Positions 55,980 to 64,000 of a stretch of DNA of 64,000 bases are shown here, piece by piece. This DNA is from Streptomyces lateritius. GTDB lineage: Bacteria; Actinomycetota; Actinomycetes; Streptomycetales; Streptomycetaceae. Within the stretch, counting starts at the first letter, position 1. Each line of letters begins with the position of its first letter. Location of the stretch: contig NZ_BMTO01000008.1 of assembly GCF_014649715.1 (NCBI RefSeq), forward strand, positions 124,001 to 188,000. The letters run 5' to 3'. A program made the position numbers and the translations under genes. The notes below the pieces were generated by a model. That model saw only the letters and a list, made by a program, of their open reading frames with translations, was not told where the DNA came from and made no database searches.

Positions 55980-58121
55980 CTACGAGTGCGAGGGGCCGGA
56001 GCCGTCCGCCGGGCGCCACACCCACGGGTGCGCGTCGGCGCCCAGGCCGACAGCGAGCGGACCGCCCGGTACGAGACACAGCGCCGCCGCCTGCACGGCC
56101 GCCGTTCCCTGCGTACGGGTCCAGAGCCGGTCGCCCCGCCGCAGCTGGATCCGGCCCCGCAGGTCCCTGCCGAGCAGCACGGTCCCGTGCGCGTCCGCCG
56201 CGGCGGCCACGGGGCCGTAGCCGTCGAAGGAGGCGTTCCTGCCGCCTGACAGCAACTCCTTCGCGGCCGGCGCGCGGTAGTACACCGCCAGCCCGCCCGA
56301 GCCTCCCGCGCCGCCCGTGCCCGCCGTGCCTTCCGCGCCGCCCGTCCCCGCCGTGCCTCGCGGGCTCCCGCTCGTGCCGCCCGGCCCCGGGACCGCGGCG
56401 ACGGGATCACCGGCCAGGGGCAGCGGATCGGCGAGTGTGCCGTCGATCCAGTGCGCGACGGACTCCCGGCCCGCCGCCAGCACGTGGACCCGGCCTGCCT
56501 CGTCCACCACGGCGTTCAGCCCGTCCTGCACCTCGACGCCGCCCCCCAGGGCCCGCCACGCGCTCCAGGCGCCGTCGGCCTCCCGTACCCGCGTCGACAC
56601 CCCCTTGTCCGCGTCGCGCACGAAGAGATGGACCCGGCCGTCGGGGGCCGTCACGGCCACCGGCACACCGATCCTGCGCCCCCGGTCGTCCCCGCGCTCC
56701 GGGCTGCCGAGACCCCGCCAGGCGAGGAAGGGGCCGCCGGGGGAACGCTGCTCCAGGAGGACGACCTCCCGCCTGTTCGGGCCGCCGTGGCCGGCGAGCG
56801 CGGCGAAGCCCACACCGAAGAGGAGGACGCGGCCGTCGAGGAGCGTGGCCGAGCCCAGCGCGGGCGCGAGCGGACCGCCGCCCAGGTCCTCCGGCTCACC
56901 CCACCGGCCCGAGCCCTCCTCCGTCTCCCGCCAGCGCACCGCACGCAGTCCGAGGACGCCGAAGGCGTCGAGCCGCCCGTCCGGCCGCTCGACGACCGCG
57001 GGGCCGGCGCCCGGCCAGCGGTGGTGCGTGGCACGCACCCAGCCCTTCTTGTTGGTGAGGGGCCGGTCGCCGCCGACGCCGTAGTCCCCGCAGCCGGAGG
57101 GATTGCCGCACTGCCAGGACGGATCGCCGCCGTACGGGACGAGGTTGTCCGCCTTCTCCTTGAGGACCTGCGGGGGGAGGTTCTTCGGCCAGTGGCGGTT
57201 GTAGTAGCCGCGGAAGGCGGTCGCGACGAACGCCGGTATCGTCCCCCCGCTCCGGGCTGTGCCGGCGACCCAGCGGATCAGCGCCGCCCAGGAGAAACAG
57301 GCGACGGCGGTGTGGTCGCCGTGGTCGGAGTAACCGGGCTGCTCGCTGTCCCGCTTGCGGGTCGCCTCGTCGCTGAGCTGGATGTCCGGGTCGGGGTCGA
57401 GGGTCTGGACGACGGTCGGCCGGTAGCGGTCGAGCAGCCCGACCAGGACCTCGATCAGCTGGTCGTGGTCGTAGGTGTCCGACCGGTCGACGGGGGAGTC
57501 GGCCGACAGGTGGGTCCGCAGTTCGAGGGCGCGGTCGTCCCACAGCGCGGGCAGGGCCATGTAGCGCCGGGAGGTGTGCATGGGCAGATTGAGGAAGATC
57601 AGCTCCACCCGGCGGCCGCCGTGCGTGAGGGTGTTGATCTCGGCGCTGCGCCCGCCGCTGAGGGGGGTGGTGCCCTTCTGCCAGGGCGTGAACACGTCGA
57701 GGCCCAGGAGCGTCGCGTACGCCTGCCGCAGGCCCTGGTGGCGCGCGGAGGAGTAGGCGGCCTTGTCGGGGGCCGTCTCGGGCATCCCCTGGATCCAGTT
57801 CTTGCCGGTGTGCTCGCCCGCCGTGACGTAGACGGAGACGAGCGGGACCCCCGCGTCGAGCATGCGCTGGGTGTCGGGGTTCATGAAGTACAGGTCGTCG
57901 TCCGGGTGTGCGGCGATCTGCAGCAGCTGCGCGCGGCGCGAACTGGCGATCGGCATCCCGGGCGCGGGGTCCGCGGTGGGCCCGGTCCGCCGGGACGCGG
58001 GCACGGAACACCCGGTGAGGCCGGCCGCGAGGGGGCCGGCGAGCGCGGCGGCCCCGATCGCCGCGGCGAGCACACGGCGTCGACGGGGCAGACCCGTCCT
58101 GGGTTCGGATCTGTCGTCCAC
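55980..58121 (-). CDS. Lipoprotein PIG-L family deacetylase with C-terminal beta-repeat domain
   Basis: This 713-residue protein has an N-terminal RRRR signal region ending in the lipobox LTGC (Cys38), so it is exported, perhaps by Tat, and lipid-anchored. The PIG-L/LmbE zinc motif AHPDDD is at residues 71-76, with the distal SDHGDHTAVA near 270. From about 380 on, repeated blocks such as DGRVLLFGVG, DGRVHLFVRD and AGRVHVLAAG suggest a beta-propeller for carbohydrate or surface binding. A Gly/Thr/Ala-rich linker interrupts it. PIG-L enzymes remove N-acetyl groups from sugars. Confidence 0.87.
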   Translation of the reverse strand: MDDRSEPRTGLPRRRRVLAAAIGAAALAGPLAAGLTGCSVPASRRTGPTADPAPGMPIASSRRAQLLQIAAHPDDDLYFMNPDTQRMLDAGVPLVSVYVTAGEHTGKNWIQGMPETAPDKAAYSSARHQGLRQAYATLLGLDVFTPWQKGTTPLSGGRSAEINTLTHGGRRVELIFLNLPMHTSRRYMALPALWDDRALELRTHLSADSPVDRSDTYDHDQLIEVLVGLLDRYRPTVVQTLDPDPDIQLSDEATRKRDSEQPGYSDHGDHTAVACFSWAALIRWVAGTARSGGTIPAFVATAFRGYYNRHWPKNLPPQVLKEKADNLVPYGGDPSWQCGNPSGCGDYGVGGDRPLTNKKGWVRATHHRWPGAGPAVVERPDGRLDAFGVLGLRAVRWRETEEGSGRWGEPEDLGGGPLAPALGSATLLDGRVLLFGVGFAALAGHGGPNRREVVLLEQRSPGGPFLAWRGLGSPERGDDRGRRIGVPVAVTAPDGRVHLFVRDADKGVSTRVREADGAWSAWRALGGGVEVQDGLNAVVDEAGRVHVLAAGRESVAHWIDGTLADPLPLAGDPVAAVPGPGGTSGSPRGTAGTGGAEGTAGTGGAGGSGGLAVYYRAPAAKELLSGGRNASFDGYGPVAAAADAHGTVLLGRDLRGRIQLRRGDRLWTRTQGTAAVQAAALCLVPGGPLAVGLGADAHPWVWRPADGSGPSHS

Positions 58122-58244
58122 TGCTGGTGCGTCCCCTGTGCTGGTACCGATCCTGCGCCTTGCCAGACGGGAGTTCGGTGCCCGGGGTTGTGCGGGATCT
58201 GTTGCGATGTACCGAAAGTATCCCCGAACGGAGGTGCGATCCGC

Positions 58245-59057
58245 TCAATCGGGGGTCCATCGGACGTGACCGGTCCCGAGCCGCACGACCGCACGTACGC
58301 GCATCGGCTCCTCACCCCGGCGGGAGAGCAGGACCAGTTCGGTGACGCGCGTGGTCATCGCCCCGAGAAGTGCTTCGGCGTCGGCGGCGAGCCGGTGGGG
58401 GTCGTGGCTGCGCCCCAGGGAGAGGTGGGGCGTGTAGCCCTTGGAGTGGCCCCCGCAGAGGGGGAAGCGGCTCTCCAGGGCGTCCCGCAGCCGGGCCCAG
58501 GGCTCTTCTCCGGCCGCCGCGGGGTCGATCCAGACGGTGGCGTCCTCACGGTGCCCGAACCAGTGCACCCCTTCCAGCCGCGCCCTGAACGCCGGCACTC
58601 CGGCGAGGGCCGACGCGACGAGCGGGGCCGCCCGGGGGAAGTCGTCCTCGGGCACGAATCCGAAGAGGACGTTGACGTGGGGCGGCCAGCGGTGGATCTG
58701 CCGGTCGTGATCGCGGCGGATGTGCTGGAGGGGAGGCCACAGCTGCGGGGGTGGGATCCAGGCGACGGCCGTACGGTGCGTGGGAGGAACGGCGAGCACG
58801 GGAGGCGGCGGTTCGGGCCGCTCTCCGGCGGCGGTCTCGCGGAGCCGGTCCACGTGGGATGCCCGGTCCCAGACGATCTCGCCGTCGGCCTCGAAGAACA
58901 GCACCCGGTGCCAGGGGATCTCCCCACCCGGTACGAAGTCCGGCAACGCCACCCGCTTCGGTGGGGCCCCGCGCTCGGCGATCCCCATGACGAAGCGCTC
59001 GGGATCGAGGCGAGGATCCCAGATGACCTGGTGGTAGACCTCGTCACTGGTGTGCAC
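58245..59057 (-). CDS. MJ1316/DUF504 domain fused to 2H phosphoesterase (2'-5' RNA ligase-like)
   Basis: This 270-residue protein has two domains. Residues about 1-72 (DEVYHQVIWDPRLDPERFVM, IPWHRVLFFEADGEIVWDR) are an MJ1316/DUF504 domain, proposed to recognise cyclic phosphate RNA ends. Residues about 90-260 are a 2H phosphoesterase with the paired histidine motifs HVNV (His127) and HLSL (His211). The same fusion occurs in eukaryotic LENG9-like proteins. A role in RNA-end repair is likely by family knowledge. It appears to be a single-gene unit. Confidence 0.82.
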   Translation of the reverse strand: MHTSDEVYHQVIWDPRLDPERFVMGIAERGAPPKRVALPDFVPGGEIPWHRVLFFEADGEIVWDRASHVDRLRETAAGERPEPPPPVLAVPPTHRTAVAWIPPPQLWPPLQHIRRDHDRQIHRWPPHVNVLFGFVPEDDFPRAAPLVASALAGVPAFRARLEGVHWFGHREDATVWIDPAAAGEEPWARLRDALESRFPLCGGHSKGYTPHLSLGRSHDPHRLAADAEALLGAMTTRVTELVLLSRRGEEPMRVRAVVRLGTGHVRWTPD

Positions 59058-59105
59058 GTCCGGCGTGTGCCCCGGGTGTGGTGTCTCAGTCGGCGGCCGG
59101 GGCCG

Positions 59106-59672
59106 CTACGGGTAGCGGGGCAGGTCCTGGGTCGAGATCGTCCAGTGGGCGATGGTGACGTCCTCGCCGTACACGAAGTCCTTGCGCGTGGCGTAGCGCG
59201 GCCCGTCGGGAGTGGCGTGGATGTCGGAGAACACCGCTCCCGTGCCGGTGCGGGGGTCGAAGATCGCGTAGAGGGGAACGCCGATGAGCGCGTAGTCCCG
59301 CAGCTTGCCCACCCAATCGTTGTCGGGGTTGCACCGGGAGACGACCTCGATGGCGGCGATGAGGGTGCGGGGGGCGAACGAGTTCTCCACTTCCATGTCC
59401 GCCTCGGCGATCACCATCACGTCGGGGTGGCGCATGATGCCCTCGGGCTCGTCCTCGACGTCTGGCTCCCCTGTGTGCGCGGCGAGCTCGTCGGGCATCA
59501 CCTTCTCCAGCCTCTTTCGCAGCCGCAGCACGGTGAGCTCGTGGGGACCCCCGGGCGTCACCATGTCGTGAACGATTCCTTCTTTGGTGATCTCGAACTT
59601 GCCGGGGACGGTGTCATCCAGGCTGTGCACGACTTTGCGCATGGACAGGTAGAGCGGGGAAACGGTCGTCAT
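59106..59672 (-). CDS. Uma2 family endonuclease-like protein
   Basis: The ATG at 59672 follows GACGAGGAG and gives 188 residues, the normal Uma2 length. The pattern PDVMVIAEAD...LIAAIEVVS...KLRDYALIGVPLYAIFDP is the restriction-endonuclease-like core, with Asp (PDV) and Glu (IEVVS) as the probable metal ligands. An ATG at 59720 is an alternative. Uma2 proteins are very abundant in Streptomyces and their biological role is unproven. Confidence 0.87.
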   Translation of the reverse strand: MTTVSPLYLSMRKVVHSLDDTVPGKFEITKEGIVHDMVTPGGPHELTVLRLRKRLEKVMPDELAAHTGEPDVEDEPEGIMRHPDVMVIAEADMEVENSFAPRTLIAAIEVVSRCNPDNDWVGKLRDYALIGVPLYAIFDPRTGTGAVFSDIHATPDGPRYATRKDFVYGEDVTIAHWTISTQDLPRYP

Positions 59673-59721
59673 CCCGCTGGCTCCTCGTCCGTGCCCTGGG
59701 GCCCGAGTCATCAGCTTCATG

Positions 59722-60537
59722 CTAGGCGGCCTTTCTCTCGTGGGGACTGCAGTCGCGGCAGTGGCCGGGTTCGGCAGATCTGAAGGCTCGGTCGCACGTG
59801 TCGCAGTTCTGGAGGGGGTCGAGGGCGGGCGGCTTCGCGGGGAGGGGCGGTGGAAGCAGGGCTGTGAGGCGGTGGGCGAGGAGTCCGGCCGGGTGCACCA
59901 GATCGTCCGGGAGGCTCGCGGCGAGGGTGCGCAGGACGGCGTCGGGGCGGGCGCCGCGTTCGAGCCAGGTTGTGAGGCCGGGCGCAAGGCGCTGGATGTC
60001 GCGCTGGGCGAGGAGCAGCCTGGGCTCGTGGAGGTGGAGGCGGGCGAGCAGCTCGGCGGCGGGGCGGTGCGCCTGCGCGAGTGGTGGCGGAGCCGGGGTC
60101 ACGGGGCGGGGCGCGGGTTTTGTGGGCTGTGGCGGGGCCGGCGGCGGGACGTCCGGAGGCTCTGGGGGCTCCGGGGGCGTCTCCGGAGCGGGGTCGGGTT
60201 CAGCCCCTGGTCGGTTGTACGAGATCGTGCGCGGGGCGAGGCGCCCGGTGGGAAGTCGCTCGTTGAAGCGCTTCAGGTAGCCATGGGCCTCCAGCTCCCG
60301 CATGGCGCCCGCGATCCGCATCTCACTCTCCGGGAATTTCGCGGCCAGGGCCTTGATCCCGACGGGCGTTCCGGCGGGGAGTGACTGGAGGTGGACGGCG
60401 AGCCCGATGGCGAGCAGCGAGAGCTCGCGGTGCTGGGCGAGGTGGTTGCCGACGACCGTGTAGCGGGTCGTGTGCCGGACGTTGACGTGAATGAGCCCGG
60501 AGGCGCGCGAGGGCGCGCTAGGGTGCTGGGAAGCCAT
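59722..60537 (-). CDS. Winged-helix protein with C-terminal zinc ribbon
   Basis: The ATG at 60537 gives 271 residues. The N-terminal half has a winged-helix-like region (REL-SLLAIGLAVHLQSLPAGT, VGIKALAAKFPESEMRIAGA, MRELEAHGYLKRF). A proline-rich linker (about 125-170) and helices follow, then CDTC...CRDC at the end. It resembles replication-initiator or plasmid-type DNA-binding proteins found on Streptomyces elements, but I cannot assign a function. Confidence 0.75.
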   Translation of the reverse strand: MASQHPSAPSRASGLIHVNVRHTTRYTVVGNHLAQHRELSLLAIGLAVHLQSLPAGTPVGIKALAAKFPESEMRIAGAMRELEAHGYLKRFNERLPTGRLAPRTISYNRPGAEPDPAPETPPEPPEPPDVPPPAPPQPTKPAPRPVTPAPPPLAQAHRPAAELLARLHLHEPRLLLAQRDIQRLAPGLTTWLERGARPDAVLRTLAASLPDDLVHPAGLLAHRLTALLPPPLPAKPPALDPLQNCDTCDRAFRSAEPGHCRDCSPHERKAA

Positions 60538-60745
60538 CGGGAAGCTATCTCTTCCTCGGTGGTCAGGCCCTCGATCGGGATCGCTAGTCCCGGCCGGGGG
60601 CCGTCGCATGTCTGGGGTTGTCGGCGGTGAGCATATGCCAGGCAACCGGCCCCAAATCCAGCCCAGTTGGCACAGATCACCCGTGTGAGTGACGGGTGCG
60701 CGGCGGGGAGGCTGGAGGGGATGGGAGGGGTACTTGCCCTGGTAC

Positions 60746-61204
60746 TTAAGTCTTTTCCGTCGTGGGCCGCCGGGTCGCGGACGGCCGCGATGCGGTCCCG
60801 ATCTCAGCCCAGACCGTCTTGCGGGGGACGGGCCCTGACGTGACGCCCCACCGGTCCGCGAGCGCCTCGACGATCACGAGTCCGCGCCCCGATTCCGCGT
60901 CCGCCGGCCGGCCGACGGCGGGGAGCCGGTCACCCCGCGTGTCCGTGACCTCGATGCGGAGCGCGGCGTCCGTGGCGAGGAGCGCCAGGCGGAAGTCCCG
61001 GCCCGGGACGCGGCCGTGGGTCACGGCGTTCGTCACCAGCTCGGCGACGACCTGGGCCGCGGCATCGGAGACGGCCATCAGCTCCCAGGAGCGCAGCTGC
61101 TCGACGGCCAGGAGCCGGGCGAGGCGGGCGCCCCGGCGCGTAGCGGAGAGCTGGATTCCGAACTGGCGTACACACGCCAAGAGTTGGGTTCGTTCTTGGT
61201 TCAT
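60746..61204 (-). CDS. HATPase-domain protein, anti-sigma factor type (RsbW/SpoIIAB-like)
   Basis: This 152-residue protein has the GHKL ATPase N-box VVAELVTNAVTHG (about residues 52-64) and the later DTRGDRLPAV and SGRGLVIVEALADRWG boxes. Proteins of this type in Streptomyces are small histidine-kinase-like ATPases, often with serine kinase or anti-sigma roles. It is divergent from the Scr1-type regulator, and the two are commonly neighbours. Confidence 0.88.
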   Translation of the reverse strand: MNQERTQLLACVRQFGIQLSATRRGARLARLLAVEQLRSWELMAVSDAAAQVVAELVTNAVTHGRVPGRDFRLALLATDAALRIEVTDTRGDRLPAVGRPADAESGRGLVIVEALADRWGVTSGPVPRKTVWAEIGTASRPSATRRPTTEKT

Positions 61205-61344
61205 GTCACTCAGAGTGGCGGGCTCTGCGTACGCTGCCCAGCAAACATGTCCTTACGTACGGTGACTGTCCCGCCACTGTCCGGCCCTGTCCCGGCTGTC
61301 CGGGGTGGCCTCCCGGGTAAGGGCGGCTGAGGAGGTGGGCGCGC

Positions 61345-62220
61345 ATGAGCGTGGACGGCGTGGTCGGTGTGGACGGGACGGCGACGGAAGAGCCGGGCTG
61401 GGAGGTCGATCCCGAGGACGAGTCGGGCGCGGCGGTCGTGGCGGCGGTGGGTCGCCAGATCAAGCTGTGGCGGGAGGCGAAGGGCCTCCGGGCGGCGGAG
61501 TTCGGCGAGCTGGTCGGCTACGGCGAGGACATGATCCGCAAGGTCGAGCGCGGGGCCCGGATTCCGCGACCGGAGTTCCTGGACAAGGTGGACCAGGCGC
61601 TCGGCGCGGGCGGACTCGTCGCGGCGATGAAGAGCGACGTGGCCGAGGTCCGGTACCCGAAGAAGGTGCGGGACCTGAAGAAGCTGGAGGCGCGAGCCGT
61701 CGAGTTCTGCCTGTACGAGAGCAACAGCATTCACGGGTTGTTGCAGACGCCGGAGCACGCCCGAGCTCTCTTCGAAGCCGGACAGCCGGCGTACTCGGAG
61801 GACGACATAGAGCGCATGCTTGCCGCACGGATGGCCAGGCGTTCGGTCTTCGAACGGTCGCCCGCGCCCGCGCTCAGTTTCGTTCTCGAAGAGTCGCCGC
61901 TGCGTCGGCCCGTCGGGGGCACAATGGTGTGGAGACAGCAGCTCGAACATCTGCTGGAGGTGGGGCGGTTGCGAAACGTCTCGCTCCAGGTGATGCCGAC
62001 GCACAGCGAGGCCCACCCCGGACTGGACGGCCGGATCGAGGTGCTGAAGTTCGAGGACGGCACGGCCGTGGGCCGTTCCGAGGGCGCCTTCAACGGACGC
62101 CCGGTCTCGGAACCGAAACAGCTGCGAATTCTTGAGCTGCGGTACGGCACCATCCGGGCGCAGGCGCTCACTCCAAGGGAGACGCTGGCCTTCATCGAGC
62201 AATTGCTGGGAGAAACATGA
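61345..62220 (+). CDS. XRE HTH regulator with DUF5753 (Scr1-type)
   Basis: This 291-residue protein has an N-terminal XRE HTH (about residues 33-88: GRQIKLWREAKGLRAAEFGE, MIRKVERGARIPRPEFLDKV). The C-terminal DUF5753 domain contains NSIHGLLQTPEHARALF, SFVLEESPLRRPVGG and LQVMPTHSEAHPGLDG. Its stop overlaps the DUF397 gene (ATGA), the usual pairing, in which the small partner counteracts the DNA-binding protein. The ATG at 61345 has no strong ribosome binding site. Confidence 0.93.
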   Translation: MSVDGVVGVDGTATEEPGWEVDPEDESGAAVVAAVGRQIKLWREAKGLRAAEFGELVGYGEDMIRKVERGARIPRPEFLDKVDQALGAGGLVAAMKSDVAEVRYPKKVRDLKKLEARAVEFCLYESNSIHGLLQTPEHARALFEAGQPAYSEDDIERMLAARMARRSVFERSPAPALSFVLEESPLRRPVGGTMVWRQQLEHLLEVGRLRNVSLQVMPTHSEAHPGLDGRIEVLKFEDGTAVGRSEGAFNGRPVSEPKQLRILELRYGTIRAQALTPRETLAFIEQLLGET

Positions 62221-62408
62221 TTCGCGAGCCCGAGCCGGAGTGGTTCAAGAGCAGCTACAGCAGCGGCACCGATGGCGAGTCCTGCGTCGAGGTCGCTACC
62301 ACCCCTGCCACGATCCACGTCCGCGACTCCAAGGACGTCGAAGGCCCCCACCTCGCCTTTGCCCCCGGCGCCTGGGCCGGCTTCGTCTCGTACGCCTCCG
62401 AGGGCTGA
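62217..62408 (+). CDS. DUF397 small acidic protein
   Basis: This 63-residue protein begins MIREPEPEWFKSSYSSGTDG and has ESCVEVA and VRDSKD, the DUF397 signature. It overlaps its Scr1-type partner by 4 bases. Such pairs influence development and antibiotic production in Streptomyces. Confidence 0.94.
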   Translation: MIREPEPEWFKSSYSSGTDGESCVEVATTPATIHVRDSKDVEGPHLAFAPGAWAGFVSYASEG

Positions 62409-62490
62409 GTCTCCGCCGCCCGGCGAGCCTGAGGGCCGGCGGACCGGGCGCGTGCACCGCGCCACGGTCCACCGACCGGGCGGGACGCCG

Positions 62491-63195
62491 TCAGGGCTTC
62501 GTCGGGAGTGCCCGGAGCAGGACCAGCTCGCGGACGTGCGAGGTGTCCAGCACGGCCAGGGAGCCCGTGACGCCGTCCAGGAGGACGACCTGACCGCTGT
62601 TGTTGTGGGCGTAGACGAGGTTCCCGGTCACCTCCTGACCGCCGGCCTCACGGCGTACCCACACCAGCCCGCGTGTGTCCGGGCCCGGCCCGTGAAGGGC
62701 CCTGATCACGTCGTTCCAGTCGTCCACCGGCACGTGCGTGAAGCCAGGGAAGTACCGGCGGTTCAGCCGGTCCCACCAGCCGGGGGCCTCATGGGCGGGG
62801 CTCCAGGGCAGGGCGACCGACCGGTGCCCGCCGAGCGCGGAGTGCACGGCGGCCACGCAGCCGCGGGCGTTGATGCGGCGCGACTGGTTCCGGACACGGG
62901 CGGCGGTTTCGCGTGACGGAGCCGGTTCCAGGTCCGCCAGCGGGGCGCTGGGGGCGGGGTGGAACGGCGAACTGCCGTCCTTCGGCACGACGAGCGAGGC
63001 CGCGAGCATGGGCGAGCGCGGGTACCCGGGCTGGGGGAGGGCCCGGCAGGACAGCAGCCAGGCCGTGCCGGTCTCGTGCACCGGCTGCGGTGCGGCGAGC
63101 TCGACGAGCCCGCCGTAGACCGCGCTGAGCCAGACGGGCGCCTGCTGAGTGGGGTGCGGCGTCCACGCCGAAGCCTCGAGTTCATCCGTCTGCAT
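62491..63195 (-). CDS. Papain-fold (toxin glutamine deamidase-like) protein
   Basis: The ATG at 63195 follows GAGGTGAAAGGC and gives 234 residues. The C-terminal half has the papain-fold triad order: Cys113 in ARGCVAAVH, His197 in NLVYAHNNSGQVVLLDG, and Asp207 in the same strand. This matches the toxin-deamidase/papain-like toxin family of polymorphic toxins. The N-terminal half (SLVVPKDGSSPF region) is unassigned. There is no secretion signal. It is coupled to an ADP-ribosylglycohydrolase gene 17 bases upstream. Confidence 0.75.
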   Translation of the reverse strand: MQTDELEASAWTPHPTQQAPVWLSAVYGGLVELAAPQPVHETGTAWLLSCRALPQPGYPRSPMLAASLVVPKDGSSPFHPAPSAPLADLEPAPSRETAARVRNQSRRINARGCVAAVHSALGGHRSVALPWSPAHEAPGWWDRLNRRYFPGFTHVPVDDWNDVIRALHGPGPDTRGLVWVRREAGGQEVTGNLVYAHNNSGQVVLLDGVTGSLAVLDTSHVRELVLLRALPTKP

Positions 63196-63212
63196 GCCTT
63201 TCACCTCAGCGT

Positions 63213-64000
63213 TCAGGCATCCCAGAGGGAGCTCAGGGCTTTGATGCGATCCCGGTACTCCAGGACCGTGACCCACTCGTGCAGCCAGTAGTGGGTTCCG
63301 TGTTTGGCCCCGGCGAACGCGCCGGCGAGGGCGGCGATGGAGTCGGAGTCCCCTGACGAGTGCGCTCCTCGCATGATCGATCCGCGGGCATCGCCCTGGA
63401 CGAGGAGGAAGCAATACAGGGCCGTCGCCAGGGCTTCCTCGGCGACCCAACCGGGCCCGACCGCCTCGGAGGGATCCCGGTCCATCTCCCGGGCGCGGAG
63501 TGCGCCGGACACCTTGTCGAGGGCGCGCAGGCATTCGTCCCATCCGAATGCGATGTACGACGCGGGATCCGCCGCTCCTGCCTTGCGCCACAGGTCTCCG
63601 AGCCAGTCGGAGTGATAGTTGTGCCGCGACTCCTGCGCGTACGAGCGCAGCCGGGGGAGGAGGTCGTCCAGGGCGCAGCCCTGGGTGAGAAGCCAGATGA
63701 CGTGCGCCGTCAGGTCGCTGGCGGCGAGCGCGGTGGGGTGGCCGTGCGTCATGGCCGCCTGGAGCTGTGCGATGCCTGAGCGCTGCTCGGCCGACAGGCC
63801 GGGTACGAGGGCGACGGGAGCCACGCGCATGTTCGCGCCGCAGCCCTTGGAGCTGATGACCGTGGCGTCCTGCCACGGGATGCCACGCTCCAGGGCGGCG
63901 CAGGCGTTCAGACAGGTCTGACCGGGCGCGCGGTTGTTGTCCGGGGAGCGCAGCCAGGCCACGAGGTGCCTGCGCAGGGCCGCCTCGACTTGGGTGGGGG
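63213..64000 (-). CDS. ADP-ribosylglycohydrolase (partial at window edge)
   Basis: The frame is open to the right edge, so the N-terminus lies outside the window. The family blocks are clear: SKGCGANMRVAPVAL near the start of the visible part, and the Mg-binding SSGDSDSIAALAGAFAGAKH. DraG/ARH-type enzymes remove ADP-ribose from arginine or other sites on proteins. Its close coupling to the papain-fold gene suggests a shared modification theme. Confidence 0.88.
   Translation of the reverse strand, partial: PTQVEAALRRHLVAWLRSPDNNRAPGQTCLNACAALERGIPWQDATVISSKGCGANMRVAPVALVPGLSAEQRSGIAQLQAAMTHGHPTALAASDLTAHVIWLLTQGCALDDLLPRLRSYAQESRHNYHSDWLGDLWRKAGAADPASYIAFGWDECLRALDKVSGALRAREMDRDPSEAVGPGWVAEEALATALYCFLLVQGDARGSIMRGAHSSGDSDSIAALAGAFAGAKHGTHYWLHEWVTVLEYRDRIKALSSLWDA

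Overview
The window is a chromosomal segment of a Streptomyces or close relative. The evidence is the very high GC content, frequent GTG starts and one TTG start, and the gene order nuoLMN ... rpmG-hadA-hadB ... secE-nusG-rplKA-rplJL-rpoBC ... rpsL-rpsG-fusA-tuf. WhiB-like, Scr1/DUF397 and HATPase anti-sigma-type genes, which are typical of streptomycetes, are also present.

Layout. 1-8.8 kb: the end of the complex I operon (nuoL partial, nuoM, nuoN), an HtpX-type protease with a YccF-like membrane protein, an APC permease, a GlsB/YeaQ-type membrane protein, an ogt-alkB alkylation-repair pair and a YajQ-family gene. 8.9-11.5 kb: tRNA-Tyr, an NAD(P)-binding protein coupled to a degenerate amidohydrolase, then tRNA-Thr and tRNA-Met. 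11.5-20.6 kb: rpmG, hadA-hadB, a TetR/MFS pair with matching operators, murB, an NAD(P)-binding gene divergent from a TetR gene, an unrecognised gene, an adenosine deaminase-like gene and an aspartate aminotransferase. 20.8-33.1 kb: tRNA-Trp, secE, nusG, rplK, rplA, rplJ, rplL, rpoB and rpoC, with several clear terminators and an attenuator-like rplJ leader.

33.1-51.1 kb is the unusual part. A phage-tail gene cluster lies between rpoC and the rpsL operon and reads against both. From right to left it holds a divergent control module (XRE regulator; variant WhiB-like protein, zinc-ribbon protein and MerR/excisionase-type HTH, translationally coupled), a tail terminator, the major tail tube, a G/GT chaperone pair joined by a probable -1 frameshift, three tape-measure-like proteins, a Dit-like distal tail protein, three tandem paralogous fibre/receptor-binding proteins, a Gp37-like hub protein, two small proteins, and a lysis cassette (amidase endolysin, holin, XhlA-like protein). 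I see no capsid, portal, terminase, protease, integrase, sheath or replication gene. Two LexA/SOS-box-like palindromes sit in a divergent promoter region inside the cluster. The simplest reading is a DNA-damage-inducible, headless, non-contractile (F-type) tail particle, that is, a tailocin-like weapon fixed in the most conserved part of the chromosome.

51.1-55.9 kb: rpsL, rpsG, fusA and tuf with a good promoter and terminator. 56-64 kb: accessory genes. These are a lipoprotein PIG-L deacetylase with a repeat-rich C-terminus, an MJ1316/DUF504 plus 2H phosphoesterase RNA-repair-type fusion, a Uma2 nuclease-family protein, a winged-helix/zinc-ribbon protein, a HATPase anti-sigma-like protein, an Scr1-type XRE regulator with its DUF397 partner, and a papain-fold (glutamine deamidase-like) protein coupled to a partial ADP-ribosylglycohydrolase at the right edge.
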